From Symbiodinium natans (taxonomy: Eukaryota; Sar; Dinophyceae; Suessiales; Symbiodiniaceae), in NCBI GenBank assembly GCA_905221605.1, contig CAJNDS010002457.1, positions 310,001 to 374,000 on the forward strand: DNA of 64,000 bases, written 5' to 3'. Made by a program: the position numbers and the translations under genes. This document shows, in pieces, positions 40,077 to 50,966 of the stretch. Below the pieces are notes generated by a model that saw nothing but the letters and a program-made list of their open reading frames with translations, was not told the origin of the DNA and made no database searches. Positions within the stretch are counted from its first letter, which is position 1. Every line of letters begins with the position of its first letter.

Positions 40077-40327
40077 CCTAAGCCCTAAAAACCCCAAACC
40101 CCTAACCCCAAACCCCAAACCCTAAACCCTAAACCCTAAACCCCCGACCAGGAGGGCTGCCTGCCCTGTGGAGGAAGGGCGCGGAGCATCTCTGGGATGC
40201 GGATGTGCAAGAGGCCTGGCATGTTCCTGGATTTGCTGTCGCTAGTTAGGGTTTAGGGTTTAGGGTTTAGGGTTTAGGGTTTAGGGTTTAGGGTTTAGGG
40301 TTTAGGGTTTAGGGTTTGGGGCCAGCT

Positions 40328-40442
40328 TGCTGGCACTTATAACGCCAAAATATAACTGCACGTAACAGCCCTGACTGTCCCCTAAGTAGGTTATACGTAG
40401 ACTTCTAATTGGGGTTGTAGGTGCCCATGAACCTCCAAGTAG
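40328..40442. mobile_element. Family C element, degraded left arm
   Basis: Core AAGTAGGTTATACGTAGAC and right arm GTGCCCATGAACCTCCAAG. Confidence 0.65.
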
Positions 40443-40824
40443 TGGTGGATTTTTCAGGGGCCGCCATGCTCTAACGGGGCGAGTATGCAGTGCATATGCT
40501 CTGGGAGTGCACGTAAAGTGCACGCGTTGTCTTGAGGTGATGGGGACCATCCGCTTACTTCTGGAAGTGGGCGAACGCAAGGCCGGAAAGTTTCGTCAGG
40601 GTTTAGGGTTGCAGCTTCCTCAGTCCGTGCTCAGAAGGGTTTCGGGCTTAGGGTTTAGGGTTTAGGCTTTAGGGTTTAGGGTAAGCGGTCACGCTGTCAT
40701 GATTCCTGTCGGTGATGCTTTGCCTGCATGAGAGGCCGCCCAGGGTGCCCGACAGCTGGCGGTGCGCGCGGGAGGGCAGCTGACGTCGGCTTGCGGCCAG
40801 AAGTTGGAAGGCAAGCCGTGTCCC

Positions 40825-40948
40825 TAAACCCTAAACCCCGAACCCTAAACCCGAAACCCTAAACACCCCGAAACCCTAAACACCCCGAAACCCTAAACCC
40901 TAAGCCCTAAACCCTAAGCCCTAAGCCCTAAGCCCTAAACCCTAAACC
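40825..40948 (-). repeat. CCCTAAA array with CCCTAAG block
   Basis: Includes two AAACACCCCGAAACCCT units and a uniform CCCTAAG stretch, as at 35905 and 59190. Confidence 0.85.
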
Positions 40949-41246
40949 TGAAGGCTGCCGAGAAACTTTCAGGATTGCGGATGTGTGGGAGCCATAGGGA
41001 GTTGTCCTGTGGAAGTGAGCATTGTCATAGATCCGAGGCGGATGTAGAGAGATGTCGCTCAAGGAGGTTCAGCCAGCGAGATCTTACGAGATCATACGTA
41101 GGTGTGTCAGTTAGACTTTCCTTCGTGACTTGTGATATGTCTTACCCAGAATTGGCGAGATCTCGCTTCAGGTTTGTTCTGACTGAGTGAAGCTCAAGTT
41201 CTAACTACCCGACCCTAAGTACAGCTACATCATCCCGCTTTTGCAG

Positions 41247-41415
41247 AGCTCCTGGGGAGTGTCACGATCGTCGGTTTCGCCACTGCAGGTGGCATGCGCG
41301 TCATGGTGCGGTGGCAAGCGGGCTCCGTGGGCGCCACGCACCTCGCGTCACCGGGCACGGAAGGAGACCCGAACCCAAATGACAGTTGCCCCAAGCTGCC
41401 TCTGCACGAGGGCTT
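41247..41415 (+). other. Exon-like block open in two frames
   Basis: After TTTTGCAG; one frame contains VTIVGFATAGGMRVMVRWQA. It ends against a 200-bp TTTAGGG tract. Confidence 0.35.
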
Positions 41416-41611
41416 AGTTTAGGGTTTAGGGTTAGGGTTTTGGGTTTAGGGTTTAGGGTTTAGGGTTTAGGGTTTAGGGTTTAGGGTTTAGGGTTTAGGG
41501 TTTAGGGTTTAGGGTTTAGGGTTTAGGGTTTAGGGTTTAGGGTTTAGGGTTTAGGGTTTAGGGTTTAGGGTTTAGGGTTTAGGGTTTAGGGTTTAGGGTT
41601 TAGGGTTTAGG
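41412..41611 (+). repeat. TTTAGGG array, 200 bp
   Basis: The longest nearly perfect TTTAGGG run in the window. Confidence 0.92.
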
Positions 41612-42107
41612 GTGGCAGTGGTGGGGAGACCTACCTATGAGAATCCCCACCGCCCACTTTACTACGTAGCCCTACTTACAAAGTCAAAAGGGCTTCCGCG
41701 TGCTGTATCCACTACCAGGTAACTAGCCACCAACGACAGGCCTATACTCCCTACTACTCCCTAAGGCTCCTTAAGCTTCCCTTAGCCACCCCTGAACCGT
41801 AAACCCTAAACCCTAACCCTAAACCCTAAACCCTAGACCCTAGACCCTAAACCCTAAGAATGTGATGAGCAAGGTACCTGAACGGGCATGTTGGCATTCT
41901 GGGCTCCTTCGATGGCAGCTCACGGCGATGGCAAGCTCCTGGGCTTTGGGACTTGCGAATTTTGAGCGACACGAAGGGTTTAGGGTTAGCATGTGGGACG
42001 CTCAACTCGAGACACTTGTCAGGTGCGGAAGAATGGTGCCTGGGGTCCAGCTCGGTTCTGGGGCAAGAATCCAGTAACTCAACGGATTCAGACTCGTAAC
42101 CCCGAAC

Positions 42108-42229
42108 GTTGTACCCCTAAAGGTTCCCCTGAATATACTCCTAATATGGCCCTATATTTGTTTAGGGATGCTTAGAAAGGGGTCCCAAAACCCAAGGGTA
42201 CAACCTTAAGGGTCCAAGGTAGAACACCC
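42108..42229. mobile_element. Family J element
   Basis: GTTGTACCCCTAAAGGTTCC … CCAAGGGTACAACCTTAAGG; inverted GTTGTACCC/GGGTACAAC. Confidence 0.7.
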
Positions 42230-42359
42230 AGAAAATTTTTACATTGCACGATGTTCCTATATCCCCCTTAGAATTATCTGTTATTTTCGTTAAACCCCAA
42301 GAGGATACTGAACATATAATCCCTAAACCCTAAACCCTAAACTGCCGGCTGTCAGTCTG

Positions 42360-43172
42360 GCTGATGCCCGGGAACCCCCACCGGGTGTCTGATTGCAACC
42401 ATGGTAATATAGGGTTCCTCAATATTGGGGAATAGAGTTTTGGTGGTTATTCTAGAAAAATAGTTCTTCCGACCTTACAGTACTTCCATGGGGAAGAATG
42501 ACCCCCCCCCCCCCCTCCCCTCCCCGAGGTGGGTTTCGAGACCTTCGATGGGCATCTTGACATTGGGGCGGTGTCTTTGCTCAAACTTTTTGAGATTTAG
42601 GGTGTAGGGTTAAGGGTGCAGAGATCACTGAGCTAGCCGAGACCATCTCCATTTTCTAACCGTGCACCACCCCCTGGCACCCAAACCATAACAACCTATC
42701 ACCGAAGACCCCAACCCAAGACCCAAAGGATGAAATCCTAAACCCTAAACCCTACATAACCCCGTAGAAAACAGCATGCCCAACCCCAAGGCACTAGAGG
42801 ATTGTCAGAATTTTAAGTGAGTGCAAGAACGGTTTAAATTGTTGTTTGAGCTTTATCAACTGCAAGAACTGTAAAATGGCTACTTAGAAATATTTTTACA
42901 TGTATAACTGACAGTGAAAAAACTCCATGGAGTTTCTAAACCAATGGCTCTTTCGCTAAAAAAGCCATGAATGCATCTTTTTAAGACCTCGCGTCTTGCT
43001 GCACCGTAAGCACACCAGAAGAATTTGATACGGGTTAATTAGTGTAGAGGTGTTCCTCGCACTTCATTTCTTTGGTTGCCCGATTCCCTTATTAATCTTC
43101 CAACACTAAGTCAAACTTAGAAGATTTTTCAGTCTAGCTATGTCTAAAGACTAGACGTTGCGTTATAGCAAG
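42360..43172. other. A+T-richer island without telomere repeats
   Basis: Composition differs visibly from the surroundings between about 42775 and 43300. Contains the small Cys-rich ORF at its right end. Confidence 0.5.
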
Positions 43173-43307
43173 ATGGAGAAGAGAATGTGTAACTCATGCT
43201 GTGTCTCAAAGGATGTTGAAGAGTTTACCGGGTTTAAGACGTGCAACAGGTGCCGAGAAACGAAACGAACATGTTGCAAGAAGAAGCAGAAAAATATAAC
43301 CCCCTAA
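43173..43307 (+). CDS. Small Cys-rich zinc-binding-like ORF ended by telomere repeat
   Basis: 44 codons from ATG 43173: CNSC … FTGFKTCNRCRETKR … CC. Two CxxC pairs 17 residues apart resemble a small zinc ribbon. The stop TAA is supplied by the CCCTAAA tract that begins at 43301, so the frame is either truncated or spliced. It sits in an A+T-richer island unlike its surroundings. Function unknown; resemblance to zinc ribbons of large DNA viruses is only an impression. Confidence 0.4.
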   Translation: MEKRMCNSCCVSKDVEEFTGFKTCNRCRETKRTCCKKKQKNITP

Positions 43308-44057
43308 ACCCTAAACCCTAAACCCTAAACCCCAAACCCTAAACCCTAAACCCGAAACCCGAAACCCTAAACCCTAAACCAAGTGAGAAGAGAGCAGAGA
43401 CCAAGGGAGAGCCAGCTGTGCGAAGCATGCGGACATGAAGTAAGACATGAACCAGAACATGCAACTCCATGTGCTTGCTGCCAGGTACACCGGATTTTCG
43501 TGTCCTCCTTCCCTCCCTCTGCAACTCCCTTTGAATTCCTTTGAAGAACCTGCTGGCTTCCCCTAAACAGCCTGAGGCTTAATGTAGCCTTGCAGCTACT
43601 ACTCACCCAAATGGCCCAAATGCCTCAACCACCCTACACCCCCAGTCCACCAGAAACCTCAACGCAGAGGAGCACCTCCATGTCTGCCCTCAGAGGCCCG
43701 CAAGCCAGGTGGGCAGGAAGGGGTTTCGGGTTTAGGGTTAAGTTGGAGTGCAGCAGTCCTTGCCCTAAGAAAAGGGTTAAGTTTAGGGTTTAGGGTTTAG
43801 ACAGCGTCGGGGGGAGGGGAGGGGCTTGCATTTATCGGGTGAGGTCGGCTCCTAGGAGCTCCTAAGATGAGAAGGTGAGGATCCATTCCTGCGCGGACCC
43901 AGAGAGCAAGCAAGATACCTGAGTTCGTCGCAAGGATACTTCTAGGTGCATTCCTGAATCTGAGGGCTCTTCAGTGGACCCTGAACTTCACATGGCGCCT
44001 CCAGTATTTTTCAAAAGGTCGGGAAGCCCCAAAGCACCCTGAACTTCTTCATCCCCT

Positions 44058-44235
44058 TCTCTCTTAGTAGGAAATGAGGGAATTCGGGGGGACTCTGTAG
44101 GGTACCTATATATACTATATATACACTTTATAAGGGATTCTGTAGGGTACCTATATATACTATATATACTATATATACCCTTTATAAGGGATTCTATAGG
44201 GTACCTCATTCCCTCATTCCCTACGAAGAACCCAG
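44058..44235. mobile_element. Family B element with internal tandem duplication
   Basis: CTCTTAGTAGGAAATGAGGG … CATTCCCTACGAAGAACC. The core unit GGGATTCTGTAGGGTACCTA plus TATATACTATATATA occurs in tandem, making this copy about twice the usual length. Confidence 0.8.
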
Positions 44236-44640
44236 CCTCTTCATCGTCAAAGACACCCTCGAGTGGCAGGCCCGGGCGTCGGCACCCCGGCGGGAGGGCC
44301 TCAGCTGCGAGATGTGCCTGGGCCAGCTCCTTGGACTCTTGTAGGGTTTAGGGTTTAGGGTTTAGGGTTTAGGATTTAGGGTTTAGGGTCTCTCTCTCTC
44401 TCTTCCTCTGTTTCCCTCTTTCTCTCTCTCTCTCTCTCGTTCATTTATTTTGTTTACTTTAAATTAATTTTTTGCCATATGGGGCTGGCGACAGCAAGGG
44501 ATCAGGATCTGCATCACATTGCAGCCCCGCGCGAGGTTCTTGGAGACACAAGTCCGGACGGTGCCGTGCAAGTCGCAGCACGTCTACTGCCAAGACTGCT
44601 TGCGGCACCCCGGCTGCACATGCAGTAGCCATGCAGGGTT
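44236..44640 (+). CDS. RING-like zinc-finger exons
   Basis: Exon 44236-44340 reads SLFIVKDTLEWQARASAPRR … LSCEMCLGQLLGL. The exon from about 44525 reads RFLETQVRTVPCKSQHVYCQ then DCLRHPGCTCS. CxxC … CxxxHxxCxxC … CxC fits the first six ligands of a RING finger, suggesting ubiquitin ligase activity. The join across the telomere tract and CT run keeps frame only if one G is shared between donor and acceptor. Exon-like sequence at 43985-44057 (PELHMAPPVFFKRSGSPKAP) may precede it across a family B element. Confidence 0.5.
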
Positions 44641-44717
44641 AGCTCCAACCCAGCGACATGCATGAGACCGGAAGCAAAGAGCAAAAGCGGGTCACCTCGG
44701 CTGTCTCAGAGCATCTG

Positions 44718-44796
44718 CCTCAGGGGGGTCATATACCCTATATTACTATAATCCCTGTCAAGGTATATGAACCATCAACCCTTTTAGGGTTCAACT
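44718..44796. mobile_element. Family H element
   Basis: Core CATATACCCTATATTACTAT … AAGGTATATGAACC and right arm CCCTTTTAGGGTTCA, as in branching-enzyme intron 10. Confidence 0.65.
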
Positions 44797-44931
44797 GAAG
44801 GATGGTGATCTTAGGAAGTGGGTCTTGATGCAGCTGGTGCCACGCTGCTACCGATGCCTGGATGAGTCCGGCTTGCTGACAATGCCACAGGCTTCCCGGC
44901 TGATACAACAACATACTAACACAAAAATGTA
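44797..44931 (+). CDS. Exon-like block, possibly same gene as the RING-like exons
   Basis: Frame LKDGDLRKWVLMQLVPRCYR then CLDESGLLTMPQASRLIQQH, ending at a stop near 44931. Follows a family H element whose right arm is GGGTTCA. Confidence 0.45.
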
Positions 44932-44962
44932 GCAACATAGTGCACCGCAAGGTAGGCCCTGG

Positions 44963-45149
44963 GGGACATCACATATTTTCCCTTCTTGGATTTATTTTAA
45001 GAGGAACATACTCAGGAATCTTTGGGACATGACATATTTTCCCTTACTTGGTTTAATTTACGAGGATCATCTACAGGAATATTCTTCAGAGGGTTTAGGG
45101 TTTAGGGTTTAGGGTTTAGGGTTCTTCAGAGGGTTGTAAGGGCCATCCC
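44963..45149. mobile_element. Family O element with duplicated left arm and telomere insert
   Basis: Left arm occurs twice in tandem (44964-45019 and 45027-45081). TTCTTCAGAGGG then flanks a TTTAGGG tract (45082-45093 and 45122-45133), followed by the right arm TTGTAAGGGCCATCCC. Confidence 0.8.
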
Positions 45150-45308
45150 AGACTGGTTCTTGGTTGCGGCTGATGTCTAAAACGCTCATCTCTCAACTCC
45201 TGAACATCTTGAGCCAGGCTCAGGGCTGATGAGTTGCAAGCATGTCTTTCGTAGAGTTTTAGGGTTTAGGATTTAGGGTTTAGGGTTTATAGGGTTTAGG
45301 GTTTAGGC

Positions 45309-45388
45309 GGCATACTTTCCGTCAGTGGGAGCTTTCCCTGTGCCCAACCCGCTGGCATTGATGCCGCGGCGCCTCTTCAATACAACAA
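45309..45388 (+). CDS. Exon-like block, unknown
   Basis: Frame AAYFPSVGAFPVPNPLALMP then RRLFNT, interrupted by a family S element. Confidence 0.35.
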
Positions 45389-45390
45389 AG

Positions 45391-45484
45391 TCCATATGGG
45401 TGGTTGTCAAAATTACAGTCCCTTTTTGGGTCCCGATTATAAGACGAGGGTACCCCACAGGGATCATACTTTTGACAGTCGCCC
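45391..45484. mobile_element. Family S element
   Basis: GGTGGTTGTCAAAATTACAG … GGGATCATACTTTTGACAGT; inverted TGTCAAAA/TTTTGACA. Confidence 0.6.
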
Positions 45485-45746
45485 TTACATGATAAACTAA
45501 TATAGCAACATAATGACACAGTACGAGAATCACATCAGAATATAGCCTCACACTAGTTTAAGGCTGCATCGGATATAATATCAGAGGAAGATTCCTAAAC
45601 CGACAGCAAGGCCCATCTTTAGGTGGTGTATCTAGGGCCGATGGCTTGGCGTCTGATCCCGCCAGGGTCGGTCAGAACCATGGTATGCCGTGGTCGGCGG
45701 CGAGACGGAGGCGACATCTGTGTACCGCATCGGCAAGGAGAATGGG

Positions 45747-45792
45747 CTTAGGGTTTAGGGTTTAGGGTTTAGGGTTTAGGGTTTAGGGTTTT
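45747..45792 (+). repeat. TTTAGGG tract
   Basis: Between exon-like …YRIGKENG and an open frame at 45810-46088 (MADVVWWLHAAALQYPNRRI) that I cannot assign. Confidence 0.75.
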
Positions 45793-46207
45793 GGGACTGC
45801 TAAGTCAGTATGGCTGACGTAGTATGGTGGCTACATGCGGCAGCCCTTCAGTACCCGAACAGGAGGATATCGACCGCTTGGAGTGCGTTTGCTGCTTCGA
45901 CGTTTGCAGCGGTGCTCGGTGCATCATCATCGGCATCCCAGGTGTCCTGGACCATTGGCGAGCTTAGAAGGTTCGTGCTGCATCGTCGCGCTGACATACT
46001 CCTACTTAACGGGCTTGTAGCTGGAGTAGACCCTCACTGTCACCACTATGTCCTTCCCAAACTAAGGCTCAAATTGAAGCTTCGCTAAGGGGTCATAGCT
46101 GTAGCTGGACCTTCGTCGGGTGGGGCGATCGAGGCTTGCTGGGCGAGCGCTGTGTGGTGGGGCGAGTGGAGTCCCTTGGATGAACCACCGCCCAGGAATC
46201 GTAACCG

Positions 46208-46344
46208 GGACAGCCCCCTTCTCTCTCTAAGGGTAGTTTCATATGGGCCCGTAAAAAGGCCACCCCTTACATACCCCTTGTATACCCTACAAAGCCTCTT
46301 CAAGGGCAAGGGATCATATTAGGGGCCCCTGTGACTGCCCTGAG
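46208..46344. mobile_element. Family G element
   Basis: AAGGGTAGTTTCATATGGGC … GGGATCATATTAGGGGCCCC, opposite in core order to the copy at 26254. Confidence 0.65.
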
Positions 46345-46649
46345 ACCATCTGCCCAGCCGTTTTCAGATTTTCGGGAATCCCTGCCATCCTGTAGCTGAA
46401 TGGGCTTGGATGTTCGCATAGTATTGACGCTCAAGTCCTTGCATAACCCCGTGTACAGTAACCCATGAAGATCTAAGCCGCACAGAGCTCCAAAATCGGC
46501 AGAGCCCCAAACCCCCAATGCTGCGGTTTACGGTTTAGGGTTTAGGGTTTAAGGTTCAGGGTTTAAGGTTTAGGATGTAAGGTTTTTGGCTTAAGGTTTA
46601 AGGTTTGGGGTTTAAGGTTCAAGGTTCAGGGTTTTATGCCCTCCTCAGG

Positions 46650-46757
46650 AAGAACCAGGCAGAAAGTTTCGCCGTGGTCTACGATGCGAAGGGCCTCCGG
46701 CGCCAGGTGCACGTGTCGTGCCTGGCGGCAGCTTGCAGCAATCGTGGAGATTACAGG
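46650..46757 (+). CDS. Exon-like block with Cys residues
   Basis: CAG-preceded frame KNQAESFAVVYDAKGLRRQV then HVSCLAAACSNRGDYR, ending AGG|TGATC. May belong with the RING-like exons (HVSC…C). Low certainty. Confidence 0.35.
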
Positions 46758-47027
46758 TGATCTCCCCGTTGAGGGTTAGGGTTTAGGCTCGTTATGGCTC
46801 GTTTAGGTTCTGCGAGTGTGCCCGGAGGGTAATTTGGAGCCTGTGGGGTCTAACCTAATTTTGGGTGCCAGACACCAACGGTCCAAGGCCTCGGCGGATT
46901 TCAACCAACCATTCAGTAAATCCTAACCCCTCACCCCTAACCCCTCACCCCTGAACCCTAAACCCTAAGCCCTAAACCCCTCATCCAGGAGGGAGGCACG
47001 TCTTCTTTCCTGGTTGGATTGAAGGGG

Positions 47028-47284
47028 TCCTTACTTGGACTTAGTAACCCAAGTATAACTGTACTTATAACCAAAGTAGCCTTGGGGCACTTAAGGGGCT
47101 TCTAAGTGGGTTACATAAGCAGTACTCTGTTTAGGGTTGAGGAGGACTATGTTCACGGCAGTTAGACTGTAGCTACAGCTACCCCACTCAAAGCCCTATT
47201 GATACCTACCCATGAGCCTCCTAGGTTTACCATAGATGGCCTATTTCTACTTGCAAATATCTATCCATGACCCTCCTAGTAGGC
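47028..47284. mobile_element. Family C elements, two right arms
   Basis: Core CCCAAGTATAACTGTACTT … GGGGCTTCTAAGTGGGTTA; right arms TACCCATGAGCCTCCTAGG (about 47207-47225) and TATCCATGACCCTCCTAG (about 47264-47281). Confidence 0.65.
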
Positions 47285-47406
47285 CCCAAACCCTGGTCCC
47301 TCTTCCTTAAACCTCTAAAACCCGATACCCTGCGCGAAGCCTGCTATGGCACGGCGTGAAGCCCTACGACTCTCATTCTTCCTCTTTCCCCTGCAACCCT
47401 CAAGCC

Positions 47407-47784
47407 CTAGACCCTAGACCCTAGACCCTAAACCCTAAACCCTAAACCCTAGACCCTAAACCCTAAACCCTAAACCCTAAACCCTAAACCCTAGACCCTA
47501 AACCCTAAATCCCGTTAGGTAGACGACTGCCTCTCCTCTGGCCGTACCTCTCGCGGGGATCCTTGCCCCTCAAAGGCCTGAGCGTGTTAGGCCTTTTGTC
47601 AAGCCGAGGCTTTAGGGTTTAGGGTTTAGGGTTTAGGGTTTAGGGTTCAGGGTTTAGGGTTTAGGGTTTGGGGTTTAGGGTTTAGGGTTTAGGGTTTAGG
47701 GTTTAGGGTTTAGGGTTCAGGGTTTAGGGATTGGGGTTTGGGGTTTGGGGTGTAGGCTTTGGGGTTTAGGGTTTAGGGTTTAGG
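47407..47784. repeat. CCCTAAA/CCCTAGA then TTTAGGG arrays
   Basis: 47407-47514 and 47610-47784, facing each other across about 95 bp. Confidence 0.88.
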
Positions 47785-47867
47785 AGAATCTTGTTGGATC
47801 TCTGGAGCCAGGTAGTGGACGGCGGAGCGAAATATAGTTTCTACGGTAAATCAAACTTGAAACCCAA

Positions 47868-47992
47868 AGTGCGTACCCCCAAGAGGTTCCTTTAATATAC
47901 TCCGATCATGGCCCTTTATCTTCGCTACGGAATATTCGAAAAGGGTCCCACAAAATCCAAGGGCACAACCTTAAGGGTCCAAGGTACAACTC
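47868..47992. mobile_element. Family J element
   Basis: GCGTACCCCCAAGAGGTTCC … AAGGGCACAACCTTAAGGGT; aligns along its length with the copy at 42108. Confidence 0.7.
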
Positions 47993-48299
47993 CTAGATCT
48001 CGGAGCTTCTACCATCAACGATCTGTCGGTGTTGTTTGCCGCCAGGTTGGCCACCCTCAACCTTAGCGTCGCATCGAGGTTTCAGGGGTTTGAACAGCAA
48101 CAGCGCTGTGTTGCACGCTAGTGAAAATTCGCTCAACTCGGGGGGCATAGGGCTTGGGTCAGGCTTTTCGTGCTCCAGAAAACCTCCGCAGTCCTAACCC
48201 TAAGCCTTAAACCCGAAACCCTAAACCCTAAACCTCTGCAGCCCTGGCAGGGCGAGCGATTAAGTCTGGGGCTTGGAGTGGCAAGCTCCCTGGACTGCA

Positions 48300-48440
48300 G
48301 CCCTCAGCCCTCAGCCCTCAGCCCTCAGCCCCCAGCCCTCAGCCCTCAACCCTCCACCCTCCACCCTCCACCCTCCACCCTCCACCCTCCACCCTCCACC
48401 CTCCACCCTCAACCCTCAACCCTCAACCCTCAACCCTGGC
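48300..48440. repeat. CCCTCAG / CCCTCCA heptamer blocks
   Basis: Five CCCTCAG, eight CCCTCCA and five CCCTCAA units in successive uniform blocks: same period as the telomere repeat with changed core bases. Confidence 0.88.
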
Positions 48441-48479
48441 CCCTAAACCCCAAACCCTAAGGCTCGGTTGTTAAGATGG

Positions 48480-49420
48480 CCCAGTGTCTTGGGCCTTGTG
48501 CCTAAATCTGATCAGAACTCTCAACTCTAAACCCTATCATTCCCGACAAGCCCCCCAAAAAAGCCGATAAATGAAGTGTAGGGCTTAGGGTTGGAATGTC
48601 CCCGGAACCCGAAGGCTCGGAAACTTGGACCCAGCGCACACTGAAACGTGCCCGCATGCGGTGACTCGTGGCAGCCATCTGGGAATGGCTCTTGTAGGCT
48701 TGGCGTGCCAGGGACCAGAAGGTAACTTGGAACCCTGAACCCTAAGTGTCGGCACCAGAACAGCTCGACTGCTGACCTCCCGGACTGGAGCTGTGGAACC
48801 TTCAGCCAGTCTACACCCTAAGCCCCACTCCCTAAACCCTAAACCCTAAACCCTAAACCCCAAACCCCAAACCCTAAACCCTTAGGTAGGGTGTACGGGA
48901 TGTCCCCCATCCACAGCAAGCTCGTACCACCCAGGCCTGGGTTGCGCCTGTGTTGCCTGGACGATACTTGAGGGGCGTTTAGGGTTTAGGGTGTAGGGTT
49001 TAGGGTTTTAGGGTCTAGGGTTTAGGGTTTAGGGTTTAGGGTTTAGGGTTTAGGGCATTCAGCAAGTCCAGGTGTTCTAAACAGGGGTTTTGTGTTTCTT
49101 TGTGCTTGCCTTCAGGGGTGCCCTTGAACATTGAAACAGAAAGGTGAAGGGAAAACTGAAGCTAGCGGGGAGGGCACCCTACCAAGATCTGCATTGCAAA
49201 TCTCCGGAATACCGGGTTACCGTCCGAGAATCAAGGTCCTTTGGTGAACCACAGCTCGTTTGGGATCTTTCCCATGATTTGGACATGTCACAGGCAGCTC
49301 CATAGAGGCGACAGGTCCCGAATTCTGCCGTGGATAAAGCCAAGGTGGTCAAGCAGGCCATGGATGAAATGCTCCCTGGCTTCTTTGGGTGTTGCTGGAG
49401 TTTTTCTTGTACCCTGTACC
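48480..49420. other. Unique blocks with two telomere tracts
   Basis: CCCTAAA 48830-48884, TTTAGGG 48977-49053; no gene assembled. Confidence 0.5.
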
Positions 49421-49812
49421 CAAAACCCTAAACCCTAAAACCCTAAAACCCTAACCCTAAACCCCTAAAACCCTAAAACCCTGAACCCTAAACCCTAAAC
49501 CCTAAACCCTAAACGCTTGCGAAACAGGTGGGAAAAAAACCCCTAAACCCTAAACCCAACTCCATGAGCCTTTGGGCGGCTGGATTTCTGGTTTGAGTCA
49601 AGAGAGTTGATATGCCAGCATGCACCGTGCTGTCCCACACTGCCACAGTCAACTCAGGCATTGGCCCTTCCATAGGGTTTAGGGTTTACGGTTTAGGGTT
49701 AGGGTTTAGGGTTTAGGGTTTGGGGTTTGGGGTTTAGGGTTTAGGGTGTTAGGGTTTTTCAGAGGAGAGAGAGAGAAAGAGAGAGAGAGGTCAGGGCGCC
49801 CATCCCCTCCAG

Positions 49813-49965
49813 GTATGTGGAGCAACTGGCAATGCCGTTTGACTGGCTGGTTTCGCGCGTAGAGGGCGTCCTCTACTTCTTCCGGCATGGCTTCCGAGAC
49901 TTCACGCACTACGACGATGCACAGGCAGTGGAAAACTGGAGCCCTGAACCCAAAACCCTGATGAA
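49813..49965 (+). CDS. Exon resembling DUF1796 papain-like cysteine peptidase
   Basis: CCTCCAG|G acceptor, frame YVEQLAMPFDWLVSRVEGVL then YFFRHGFRDFTHYDDAQAV. The PFDWL motif with following VExVxxFFxxGFxDF is the recognisable signature of DUF1796. The catalytic Cys/His are not in this exon. Confidence 0.45.
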
Positions 49966-50106
49966 GCCACAGCTTCTGGCGTCCGAGTTTAGGGGCGTCT
50001 CCCCATGCCCGAGATTGAGCAAGGTGCCGTAACCAGAAACCTATTGCAGAGGGTGTGTTGAACAGTGTGTTGTGCTACTTGTCCTAACGGGACCTGAGAC
50101 CCCTGA

Positions 50107-50228
50107 GCTGAACCCTAAACCCTAAACCCTAAACCCTAAACCTTAAACCCTAAACCCTGAACCCTAAACCCTAAACCCTAAACCCTAAACCCTAAACCCT
50201 AAACCCTAAACCCTAAACCCCAAACCCT
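50107..50228 (-). repeat. CCCTAAA array
   Basis: Faces TTTAGGG 50320-50372 across about 90 bp. Confidence 0.88.
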
Positions 50229-50548
50229 GCCAAAAGGCCCCGTCCTCCCCCCAACGATTGGCATCTTCTGGTGAGATTCTAGCATGCCCCAAGGCCTTAA
50301 GGCCTTAAGTCAGGTTTAGGCAGGGTTTAGGGTTTGGGGTTTGGGGTTTAGGGTTTAGGGTTTAGGGTTTAGCTAAGAACCCTACATATACCTACCCATT
50401 CCAAGTAGGGTTCAGGGCTCGTTGCGTGCTTAACCCCGAGTTCCATGAGGGCACGCTGCAATGCCAGGATGCCCCCCCTACTGCCCTCGCCATCCCCTAA
50501 ACCCTAAACCCTAAACCCTAAACCCCAAACCCTAAACCCTAAATCCTA

Positions 50549-50657
50549 GGGGGGATTCCGAACTTGGGGGTACCTTGCTGGGGTCCGTTTTGTATAAGGG
50601 GATCCTACTACTTGCGGATCTATATTGGGGGTCCCGCTATTTGGGTAAGCCCCCCTA
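50549..50657. mobile_element. Family E element
   Basis: GGGATTCCGAACTTGGGGGTACC … GGGTAAGCCCCCCTA; both arms are present and it is bordered on the left by a CCCTAAA tract (50497-50549). Confidence 0.7.
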
Positions 50658-50689
50658 TCACTCGGCTCAAGAGGGCTTAGGCTGCAGTG

Positions 50690-50798
50690 TTGACACTCGT
50701 CGACGTGCTTGGGCCGTCTAAGCGCAAGATGTATCAGAACGCCACGACGCTCTATCACGCGACCAGCAGGGTGGCAGCTGAGAGCATCCCGATCTGCA
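50690..50798 (+). CDS. ADP-ribosyltransferase-like exon (H-motif part)
   Basis: Open frame with MYQNATTLYHATSRVAAESI. The LYHATS motif followed by xxxESI resembles the NAD-binding His segment of PARP-like ADP-ribosyltransferases. Joins to the downstream exon at 51301 are not settled: CTGCAC occurs at 50795-50800 and at the start of that exon, but simple joining there shifts the frame. A family E element follows at once. Confidence 0.5.
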
Positions 50799-50804
50799 CA
50801 TATG

Positions 50805-50919
50805 AGGGTTTCCGAAAAAAGGAGTACCCTTTTCGGGGGTTCCTCTAAAAAAGAGCTAGTTATCGCATTTGGGTAGTGTTTGGGGTATATTAGGGGTCCC
50901 CCCTAGTCTGGGGCACTCC
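50805..50919 (+). mobile_element. Family E introner with 6-bp duplication
   Basis: CATATG at 50799-50804 and 50920-50925 flanks GGGTTTCCGAAAAAAGGAGTACCC … GGGGTCCCCCCTAGTCTGGGGCACTCC. Confidence 0.75.
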
Positions 50920-50966
50920 CATATGCGCGTGTCTGTGCCCACAAGGTTTTAGGGAGCCTACGTTAA

